From an uncultured Oscillospiraceae bacterium (GTDB lineage Bacteria > Bacillota > Clostridia > Oscillospirales > Oscillospiraceae): DNA of 5,084 nucleotides. The DNA lies in NCBI GenBank assembly GCA_934546725.1, contig CAKTED010000134.1, positions 1-5,084 of the forward strand, written 5' to 3'. Of the stretch, positions 1 through 5,084 are shown piece by piece (the first letter of the stretch is position 1; every line of letters starts with the position of its first letter). The translations under genes were made by a program, and so were the position numbers. Under the pieces are notes generated by a model. It ran no database searches. It was given only the letters and a program-made list of their open reading frames with translations, and was not told the origin of the DNA.

Positions 1-569
1 TTATCGATATCGGAGCCGTAAGCCACGGTAAAAGCTATATCAACGCGGCGATTTCCTTCGGAAAAGTAGTTTACCACGTTGCCGCCGGTTATGGTGCTGT
101 TAGGTATGGTGATTTTTTTGTTGTCAAGCGTAATGAGAGTTGTGTAAAACAGGCTTATGTTGCTCACGGTGCCGCTGGAACCCCCGGCATCGACGTAATC
201 GCCGATGGAAAAGGGCTTGAACAGGATTATCATTATTCCTCCTGCGAAGTTTCCGAGAGCTCCCTGAAGCGCCAGACCTATTGCAACACCGGCGGAGGCG
301 AGAACCGTAACAATGGAGGCCATCGGCACGCCGAGAATGCTTATAACGGATATCACGAGCAGACAGTACAGCCCGAATTTGATAAAGTTATCAAGGAAGT
401 TCTTTACCGTTTTGTCGATTTTATCAGTGCCCTTCAGGCGTCCCGTCAGCCGGATCACATATTTGATCACAAAATGCCCGATCACCAGCACTGCCGCCGC
501 AGCCAGCAGCCTGCCGCCCATCGATATGAAAAAATCTACGATCGTTTCCATAATTTTTTCAGCAGTCAT
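1..569 (-). CDS. mscS: Small-conductance mechanosensitive channel, MscS family (5' part, C-terminus beyond window)
   Basis: Inner-membrane tension-gated channel that releases solutes during hypo-osmotic shock; the family works as a homoheptamer. The first 189 residues are visible and the frame stays open at the left edge. Hydrophobic segments lie at about 21-40 (TM1), 62-82 (TM2) and 84-120 (TM3). The TM3 stretch GLALQGALGNFAGG (98-111) followed by FKPFSIGDYV is the family hallmark, and the beta domain follows (SSGTVSNI, ITIPNS, NVVNYFS). Aligned by eye to E. coli MscS with an offset of about 10, the hinge Gln112/Gly113 correspond to Q102/G103 and the pore leucines 105/109 to V95/L99. The ATG at 569-567 is chosen because GGGTGG (585-580) lies 10 nt upstream and the protein then begins just before TM1. 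The N-terminus is short, as in the minimal three-TM members. It is divergent from leuA with its own promoter. Family assignment is secure; the C-terminal vestibule end is not visible. Confidence 0.95.
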   Translation of the reverse strand, partial: MTAEKIMETIVDFFISMGGRLLAAAAVLVIGHFVIKYVIRLTGRLKGTDKIDKTVKNFLDNFIKFGLYCLLVISVISILGVPMASIVTVLASAGVAIGLALQGALGNFAGGIMIILFKPFSIGDYVDAGGSSGTVSNISLFYTTLITLDNKKITIPNSTITGGNVVNYFSEGNRRVDIAFTVAYGSDID

Positions 570-601
570 ATTTATTTTTCCACCCTTCATACTTTACAGC
601 T

Positions 602-630
602 ATGATAGCATGCTTTTTGATACATGTAAA
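602..630 (-). promoter_or_regulatory. Probable sigma-A-type promoter of mscS
   Basis: Read on the minus strand, TTTACA (630-625) and TATCAT (607-602) are separated by exactly 17 bp, and TG one base before the -10 hexamer makes it an extended -10 (TGCTATCAT). Transcription would start near 595, giving a leader of roughly 25 nt before the mscS ATG at 569. The hexamers are seen in the sequence; promoter activity is inferred. Confidence 0.6.
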
Positions 631-663
631 CCGCCAAAAGCGGAAAGCTGTGCGTTTAATTAC

Positions 664-692
664 TTGAATTGCCGGTATAAAGCTGTTATGAT
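664..692 (+). promoter_or_regulatory. Probable sigma-A-type promoter of leuA
   Basis: TTGAAT (664-669) and TATGAT (687-692) are separated by 17 bp, with an extended -10 (TGTTATGAT). The start site would be near 699, leaving about 46 nt of leader before the ATG at 746. That is too short for a leucine T-box or a classical attenuator, so control at the RNA level is not apparent. The -35 boxes of this promoter and the mscS promoter are 33 bp apart, back to back. Confidence 0.6.
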
Positions 693-731
693 ATATTGCA
701 AAGGCATTTATGGAGAAATAATTTCGTTTGC

Positions 732-737
732 AGAGGT
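732..737 (+). promoter_or_regulatory. Ribosome binding site that decides the leuA start
   Basis: AGAGGT lies 8 nt before the ATG at 746. The same frame is also open from an upstream TTG at 728, but the nearest purine-rich motif for that codon (GGAG, 712-715) is 12 nt away, and the TTG start would place this AGAGGT inside the coding region. The ATG at 746 is therefore preferred. Confidence 0.65.
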
Positions 738-745
738 ACTCGCTT

Positions 746-2440
746 ATGTTTGAAAATATTTCGGAAAAATATGTTCCAATGATCCCGTCCCGGCCGAAAA
801 ACAGACTTTGGCCGACCCGCAGTATAACGCACGCGCCGGTATGGTGCAGCGTTGACATGCGCGATGGTAACCAGTCTCTCGTAAGACCGTTGACGCCCGA
901 GGATAAGATGACATTCTTCAAGCTTCTTGTCAAGCTTGGCTTTAAGGAAATAGAGATTGGCTATCCGTCCTCCTCCGGTACAGAGTTTGAATTTGTCAGA
1001 GAGCTTATCGAGGGCGGGCACATTCCGGACGATGTTTTCGTACAGGTGCTTACCCCCGCAAAGGAAAATCTTATTGCCCGCACCTTCGAGGCGCTCGACG
1101 GTGCAAAAAACGTTATCGTGCATTTGTACAATAATCTCTCCCCTCTGCACCGGGAGGTGGTCTTTGAAACCGACCTTGAAGGGGTAACTCAGCTTGCCGT
1201 TGAAGGAGCCGGTATCGTAAAGCGCTACGGCGACCGGTATCGCGAAAAGGGCATGAATATCAGATACGAATATTCTCCCGAAAGCTTCACCTCCACCAAT
1301 ACGGACGAGGTGATCGCCGTTTGCAGCAAAATTATTTCCATTTTGGCTCCAGAAGGCAGCGAAAAGCTCATAATAAATCTTCCGGCAACCGTAGAGAACC
1401 TTATGCCCAATCAGTTTGCCGATGCCGTGGAATATTTTATTGAAAATCTTCCGGAGCGGGAACGCACAGTCGTTTGTGTTCATCCGCATAATGACCGCGG
1501 TACAGGTGTCGCAGCTGCGGAAATGGCGCTGCTCGCGGGTGCCGAACGTATTGAAGGCACGCTTTTTGGGAACGGTGAGCGCAGCGGAAACCTTGACATC
1601 ATCACTCTTGCGCTTAATATGCTTGCAGAGGGTGTTGATCCGCAGCTCAGACTCAACGACATTCTCTCCGTTCGCAAGCTTTATGAAAAAGTGACCGGCA
1701 TGCATGTCCATGAACGTCATCCCTATGCCGGGCAGTTGGTTTTCACCGCCTTTTCAGGCGCGCATCAGGACGCAATAAACAAAGGGATGCACCGAATGGA
1801 GACGGAACGCAAAACTCGCTGGTCCGTCCCATATCTGCCGATAGATCCGGCCGATATCGGAAGAAAGTACGACTCCATTATCCGCATAAACAGTCAGTCC
1901 GGCAAGGGCGGCGCCGCGTTCATACTTGAAACGCAGTTCGGCTATATTCTGCCTCGCGCAATGCGTCCAGAGTTTGGCAGGATAGTTCAGGCCGAAACGG
2001 AGCGCTGCGGCTCGGAGCTTTCGTATGAACATCTGTATGAGCTCTTCCGCGATACATATATTGACGTTGAAAGTCCGTATCGGCTTGCAAAATACAGGTT
2101 CGACGATAACACCGACAAAGACGGGCACTCCGTAGTCAGCTTTGCGGGAACGCTCAATTATAATGACGTTGAATATGATATCAGCGGTTCGGGCAACGGC
2201 CCGATAGACGCGTTTTTCAACGCGGTGCGCAATATGGATATATCCGATTTCCACTTTGTGTCATACAGCGAGCACGCCGTATCCACCGGCTCTGATTCGA
2301 GGGCCGCGGCCTATATCGAGCTGATGAGTCCAAATGGCGAACCTGTGTTCGGTGTCGGGCTGTCGCATAATATTTATAAGGCATCCATCAAGGGCATAAT
2401 CTGCGCGATAAACCGCGCCATTACGTCAAGGACCGAATAA
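746..2440 (+). CDS. leuA: 2-isopropylmalate synthase, long (LeuA type 2) form
   Basis: Cytosolic enzyme of the first committed step of leucine biosynthesis: acetyl-CoA plus 2-oxoisovalerate gives 2-isopropylmalate and CoA. The 564-residue protein resembles the long form known from Corynebacterium, Mycobacterium and yeast rather than the roughly 510-residue enteric type. The catalytic TIM barrel (about 30-310) carries the DMRDGNQ motif (37-43; D40 corresponds to the metal-binding Asp of the family), HPHNDRG (246-252; H246 and H248 are metal ligands) and FGNGERSGN (274-282; N282 matches the fourth ligand). The linker has RINSQSGKGG (380-389), and the C-terminal domain (about 425-564) with GSGNGP (481-486) is the LeuA dimerisation and leucine feedback domain. 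All key residues are present and the reading frame is intact. The gene stands alone, with its own promoter and terminator and no leuB, leuC or leuD in view. The start is at ATG 746; a TTG at 728 would add six residues. Confidence 0.96.
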   Translation: MFENISEKYVPMIPSRPKNRLWPTRSITHAPVWCSVDMRDGNQSLVRPLTPEDKMTFFKLLVKLGFKEIEIGYPSSSGTEFEFVRELIEGGHIPDDVFVQVLTPAKENLIARTFEALDGAKNVIVHLYNNLSPLHREVVFETDLEGVTQLAVEGAGIVKRYGDRYREKGMNIRYEYSPESFTSTNTDEVIAVCSKIISILAPEGSEKLIINLPATVENLMPNQFADAVEYFIENLPERERTVVCVHPHNDRGTGVAAAEMALLAGAERIEGTLFGNGERSGNLDIITLALNMLAEGVDPQLRLNDILSVRKLYEKVTGMHVHERHPYAGQLVFTAFSGAHQDAINKGMHRMETERKTRWSVPYLPIDPADIGRKYDSIIRINSQSGKGGAAFILETQFGYILPRAMRPEFGRIVQAETERCGSELSYEHLYELFRDTYIDVESPYRLAKYRFDDNTDKDGHSVVSFAGTLNYNDVEYDISGSGNGPIDAFFNAVRNMDISDFHFVSYSEHAVSTGSDSRAAAYIELMSPNGEPVFGVGLSHNIYKASIKGIICAINRAITSRTE

Positions 2441-2453
2441 ATTTTCCATACAG

Positions 2454-2501
2454 AAAAACGTGGAGATCAAAAAGCTGTAAGCTTCGATCTCCACGTTTTT
2501 T
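2454..2501. terminator. Bidirectional intrinsic terminator between convergent leuA and sleB
   Basis: A perfect 15-bp inverted repeat pairs 2454-2468 with 2486-2500. The interior can fold further, with AAGCT (2472-2476) against AGCTT (2480-2484) around a 3-nt loop. A six-T run (2496-2501) follows on the plus strand, and the five As at 2454-2458 give a U run for minus-strand transcripts. It starts 14 nt after the leuA stop and its right arm ends 3 nt from the sleB stop codon, so it fits both genes. Confidence 0.92.
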
Positions 2502-2502
2502 G

Positions 2503-3159
2503 TTATGAGCAGAAGCGATGCTTGCCGATAACGCATATCAGAGGCCGGGACCATATCCATTTGCTCGTGGCGGTGCTGGGATTAAAGTAATATATCGCGC
2601 CGCCAGAGGGGTCCCAGCCGTTTATTGCGTCGCGCGCCGCGCGATATGCGCTGTCCGCGACCGGCTGATTAAACTGCCCGTCCGTTATGCAGGTAAACGC
2701 ACCAGACTGATATATGACGCCGGACAGAGTGTTTGGAAAGGACGGATGCTCTATCCGGTTGAGAACTACCGCGCCGACTGCCACCTGCCCGCTGTACGGT
2801 TCTCCCCGGGCCTCCGCTGATATAAGTCTTGCAAGAAGATTTACGTCGACGCTGTTTTGAGACGCTCCGGACGATATCCCAAGCGCGCTGAGAGTTTTTG
2901 TACCGCAAATTCCGTCAGCCGTCAGACCGTTTGCTCTCTGAAATTTTTTGACGGCTTCAACGGTCCTGCTGCCATATACTCCGTCCACAGTGTGGCTGTA
3001 ATATCCCCAGCTGCTCAGCTTCTGCTGTATTTCGCGCACCGTCTGCCCGGTGGAGCCCTGCTTATATGCAGCCGAGGCATACTGAAACAGCAGTATTATC
3101 AATATGTTCAAAAGGATAATTATTCCGACGGATCTGCACAGCTTTCCGCGTTCACGCAT
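2503..3159 (-). CDS. sleB: Spore cortex-lytic enzyme SleB (peptidoglycan-binding plus SleB hydrolase domain)
   Basis: Germination hydrolase of the SleB/CwlJ family; Bacillus SleB is a lytic transglycosylase that cleaves muramic-lactam-containing spore cortex peptidoglycan. The 218 residues contain a basic N-terminus and hydrophobic segment (about 11-28) ending in ASA (28-30), a likely export signal. A PG_binding_1 domain follows (about 34-93; VREIQQKL, DGVYGSRT, VKKFQRANGL, DGICGTKT). The SleB (Hydrolase_2) domain spans about 105-218, with SAEARGEPYSGQVAVG (114-129), where E116 matches the family's catalytic Glu, and a closing YYFNPSTATSKWIWSRP and IGKHRF. It is shorter than the 305-residue B. 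subtilis protein, mainly through a shorter linker. Start ATG 3159 has GGAGGG 10 nt upstream. No ypeB partner gene follows; the gene runs straight into a terminator. It probably depends on a forespore promoter or read-through from thrS. CwlJ is excluded by the signal and PG-binding domain. Confidence 0.95.
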   Translation of the reverse strand: MRERGKLCRSVGIIILLNILIILLFQYASAAYKQGSTGQTVREIQQKLSSWGYYSHTVDGVYGSRTVEAVKKFQRANGLTADGICGTKTLSALGISSGASQNSVDVNLLARLISAEARGEPYSGQVAVGAVVLNRIEHPSFPNTLSGVIYQSGAFTCITDGQFNQPVADSAYRAARDAINGWDPSGGAIYYFNPSTATSKWIWSRPLICVIGKHRFCS

Positions 3160-3162
3160 ATG

Positions 3163-3209
3163 AAAAAATCCCTCCGCACAAAAATACTTGCAGAAGTATT
3201 GTACGGAGG
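3163..3209 (-). terminator. Terminator-like hairpin after thrS that includes the sleB ribosome binding site
   Basis: In the minus-strand RNA, 3209-3201 pairs with 3179-3171 (six Watson-Crick pairs CCUCCG/CGGAGG, then a U-G wobble, A-U and C-G). After a three-U bulge, AAUACUU (3200-3194) pairs with AAGUAUU (3189-3183) around the loop CUGC. Six U residues follow (3168-3163), two bases after the stem. The shape is that of an intrinsic terminator ending thrS transcription 43 nt after its stop. The 3' arm is also the GGAGG Shine-Dalgarno sequence of sleB, so the same fold would block sleB translation. The wobble pair works only in minus-strand RNA. Function is inferred. Confidence 0.7.
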
Positions 3210-3251
3210 AATTTATAATTATATCCTATGAAAAATTCGGAAACGGGATCG

Positions 3252-5015
3252 TCAGTTCTGCTCGCCAAGTGCGCGGGTATCTCTCAGCACCGTGATTTTT
3301 GCAATGAAATCGTCAAGTGCCATCGTGCCCTGATCGCCGCCCTCGCGGGTCCTTACTGCGATAGTACCGGCCTCGGCCTCCTTGTCGCCAATAACGAGCA
3401 TATAGGGGATCTTCTGCATCTGTGCCTCGCGGATCTTATATCCGATTTTCTCGTTTCTGACATCGGTTTCAACTCTGAAGCCTCTGGCGTCCAGCTCTGC
3501 GGCAACCTTTTCTGCATATTCGCGGCTTCTGTCGGTTATCGGCATGACCCTGATCTGCACGGGAGAGAGCCAGAACGGGAATGCACCGGCGAAATGCTCC
3601 GTGATAACGCCGATGAAGCGCTCGATGGAGCCAAGGACAACGCGGTGGATCATGACCGGTCTGTGCTTCTCGCCATCCGCGCCGATGTATTCAAGCTCAA
3701 AGCGCTCCGGCATCTGGAAGTCCAGCTGAATGGTGCCGCACTGCCATGTTCTGCCTATGGAGTCCTGAAGATGGAAGTCCAGCTTCGGGCCGTAGAACGC
3801 GCCGTCTCCCTCGTTTATCTCATATTCCTTGCCCATGTCCAAAATGGCATTTTTGAGCGTATCCTGAGCAAACTCCCAATCCGCCAGCTCGCCTATATGA
3901 TCCTCCGGCATTGTAGAAAGCTCTATTTTGTAGCTGAGGCCGAACTTGGAGTATACCTCGTCGAACAGACGCACGACGTTCTGAATCTCATCCTTCATCT
4001 GGTCGCGGGTCATGAAGATATGCGCATCATCCTGCGTGAAGCAGCGCACGCGGAAAAGACCGTGAAGCGCGCCGGAGAGCTCATGCCTGTGAACAAGACC
4101 GAGCTCGGCCGCGCGGATAGGCAGCTCCTTATAGGAATGAGGCTCGAGCTTGTAAACGAGCATTCCGCCGGGACAGTTCATCGGCTTTACAGCATAATCC
4201 TCACCGTCTATCACCGTGGTATACATATTGTCCTTATAATGATCCCAATGGCCGCTGCGGTGCCACAGCTCCTGGTTGAGGATCATGGGCGTGGATATTT
4301 CAACATATCCGTAGCGCTTGTGGACCTCGCGCCAGTATTCGAGCAGCGTATTTCTGAGGACCATTCCCTTTGGCAGGAAGAACGGGAAGCCGGGACCCTC
4401 CTCCATGAGCGCAAAAAGACCAAGCTCCTTGCCAAGCTTTCTGTGGTCGCGCTTTTTTGCCTCCTCTATGCGCTGAAGATAAGCGTCAAGCTCCTCCTTC
4501 TTCTGGAAGCAGGTGCCGTATACGCGCTGGAGCATCTTCCTGTTGGAGTCTCCGCGCCAGTAAGCGCCCGTGCAGCTTGTCAGCTTGAAGGCATTGGCCT
4601 TGACGCGGCCGGTATTGTCAAGATGCGGGCCGGCGCAGAGATCTGTAAAATCTCCCTGTTTGTAGAAGCTTATCACTGCGTCCTCGGGAAGATCCTCAAT
4701 GAGCTCCACCTTGTAGGGCTCTCCGCGCTCCTTCATGAATCTGATAGCTTCCTCACGGGGGAGCTCAAATCTTTCAAGCGGGATCTTTTCCTTGCATATT
4801 TTCTTCATCTCGGCCTCAAGCGCCTCGAGCATCTCGGGCGTTATGGGCTTGTCGGAATCGAAATCATAATAAAAGCCGTCCTCAATGGCCGGGCCAATCG
4901 CAAGCTTTATGTCGGGATAAAGTCTCTTTACCGCCTGCGCAAGAATATGAGAAGTTGTGTGGCGATAGGTATCTCTGAATGTTTTGTTTTCAAATGTGTA
5001 CTGGTTATCTGCCAT
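3252..5015 (-). CDS. thrS: Threonyl-tRNA synthetase lacking the N-terminal TGS domain
   Basis: Class II aminoacyl-tRNA synthetase that charges tRNA-Thr with threonine using ATP and hydrolyses mischarged Ser-tRNA. The 587 residues start directly at the editing (SAD/N2) domain: H19-T-T-S-H23 and DLCAGPH (125-131; D125, C127, H131) match the editing-site residues of E. coli H73, H77, D180, C182 and H186. The catalytic core has motif 1 (about 235-265, YVEISTPMI), motif 2 (about 301-334, with R310 and FRVRCFTQDDAHIF) and motif 3 (about 457-485, HRVVLGSIERFIG). The zinc ligands C281, H332 and H457 are all present. The anticodon-binding domain is about 487-580. Typical bacterial ThrRS has about 640 residues; the roughly 60-residue TGS domain is absent. 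CPGG (281-284) replaces the CPGH of E. coli. Start ATG 5015 has AGGAGGG 6 nt upstream. Expression is controlled by the T-box just upstream. Confidence 0.98.
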   Translation of the reverse strand: MADNQYTFENKTFRDTYRHTTSHILAQAVKRLYPDIKLAIGPAIEDGFYYDFDSDKPITPEMLEALEAEMKKICKEKIPLERFELPREEAIRFMKERGEPYKVELIEDLPEDAVISFYKQGDFTDLCAGPHLDNTGRVKANAFKLTSCTGAYWRGDSNRKMLQRVYGTCFQKKEELDAYLQRIEEAKKRDHRKLGKELGLFALMEEGPGFPFFLPKGMVLRNTLLEYWREVHKRYGYVEISTPMILNQELWHRSGHWDHYKDNMYTTVIDGEDYAVKPMNCPGGMLVYKLEPHSYKELPIRAAELGLVHRHELSGALHGLFRVRCFTQDDAHIFMTRDQMKDEIQNVVRLFDEVYSKFGLSYKIELSTMPEDHIGELADWEFAQDTLKNAILDMGKEYEINEGDGAFYGPKLDFHLQDSIGRTWQCGTIQLDFQMPERFELEYIGADGEKHRPVMIHRVVLGSIERFIGVITEHFAGAFPFWLSPVQIRVMPITDRSREYAEKVAAELDARGFRVETDVRNEKIGYKIREAQMQKIPYMLVIGDKEAEAGTIAVRTREGGDQGTMALDDFIAKITVLRDTRALGEQN

Positions 5016-5029
5016 TTCTGTCCCTCCTG

Positions 5030-5065
5030 AAAAAATAAGAGCACCCCCGGAAAACCCAGGGGTGC
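5030..5065 (-). terminator. T-box leader intrinsic terminator upstream of thrS
   Basis: On the minus strand, 5065-5056 pairs with 5050-5041 over 10 bp (one G-U wobble) around the loop GUUUU, followed by a U-rich tract ending in six U residues (5035-5030). It lies only 14 nt before the thrS start, and its 5' arm overlaps the 3' strand of the antiterminator, as expected for a premature transcription termination switch. Confidence 0.9.
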
Positions 5066-5084
5066 ATAAAACACGGTTCCACCC
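5059..5084 (-). promoter_or_regulatory. T-box riboswitch antiterminator (3' end of leader; the rest lies beyond the window)
   Basis: The minus strand enters the window with GGGUGGAACCGUG (5084-5072), a close match to the conserved T-box sequence AGGGUGGNACCGCG. The antiterminator can form with GGG (5084-5082) on CCC (5061-5059) and GUG (5074-5072) on CAC (5064-5062), leaving the canonical 7-nt bulge UGGAACC (5081-5075). In T-box RNAs this bulge pairs with the NCCA end of uncharged tRNA, here presumably tRNA-Thr, and prevents the terminator at 5065-5041. Stem I and the specificity codon are beyond the right edge, so threonine specificity is inferred from the downstream gene. Confidence 0.93.

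Noticed and set aside
631..643. Short palindrome CCGC...GCGG between the divergent promoters, considered as an operator
   Set aside because: Only 4 bp per arm, which is easily expected by chance; no second copy is seen nearby.
710..721. ATG-GAG-AAA-TAA mini-frame in the leuA leader
   Set aside because: Three codons, no leucine codons and no ribosome binding site, so it is not an attenuation leader peptide.
313..753. A 146-codon plus-strand frame spanning the start of mscS and the spacer
   Set aside because: It overlaps clear MscS coding on the other strand and both divergent promoters; the translation is low-complexity and unrecognised.
686..1720. A 344-codon minus-strand frame across leuA
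   Set aside because: It is antisense to the catalytic domain of LeuA, has no convincing ribosome binding site and its translation shows no family signature.
2857..3231. A 124-codon plus-strand frame opposite sleB
   Set aside because: It lies antisense to the SleB PG-binding domain and signal segment, with no recognisable product.
3228..5030. A 600-codon open frame on the plus strand opposite thrS
   Set aside because: It is antisense to a fully conserved ThrRS and its translation shows no recognisable domain. Codon-biased genes commonly leave long open frames on the opposite strand.

Overview
The window holds four protein-coding genes, all of recognisable families: the start of a small mechanosensitive channel gene (mscS, minus strand, running off the left edge), a complete 2-isopropylmalate synthase gene (leuA, plus), a complete spore cortex-lytic enzyme gene (sleB, minus) and a complete threonyl-tRNA synthetase gene (thrS, minus). 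The thrS gene is preceded by the 3' end of a T-box leader cut by the right edge. Together, a SleB-type germination hydrolase, a T-box-controlled thrS, strong GGAGG-type ribosome binding sites and A/T-rich sigma-A-like promoters point to an endospore-forming Firmicute, most likely in the class Clostridia. The genus cannot be fixed from the sequence alone.

Layout: mscS (569 down to 1) and leuA (746 to 2440) are divergent. Their 176-bp spacer carries two back-to-back promoters, each with a 17-bp spacer and an extended -10. leuA converges on sleB (3159 down to 2503), and a 15-bp perfect stem with a T run on one side and an A run on the other sits between the stop codons as a shared bidirectional terminator. 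sleB lies 92 bp downstream of thrS (5015 down to 3252) on the same strand. That gap contains a terminator-like hairpin whose 3' arm is the sleB Shine-Dalgarno sequence. Upstream of thrS are a T-box antiterminator element and the competing intrinsic terminator.

The genes do not form a single pathway: osmotic safety valve, leucine biosynthesis, spore germination and translation. Each appears to be its own transcription unit, with possible thrS-to-sleB read-through. I see no mobile element, CRISPR array, tRNA or rRNA and no previously undescribed multi-gene system. The points most worth a second look are regulatory (the thrS/sleB hairpin and the T-box) and the missing N-terminal TGS domain of ThrRS.
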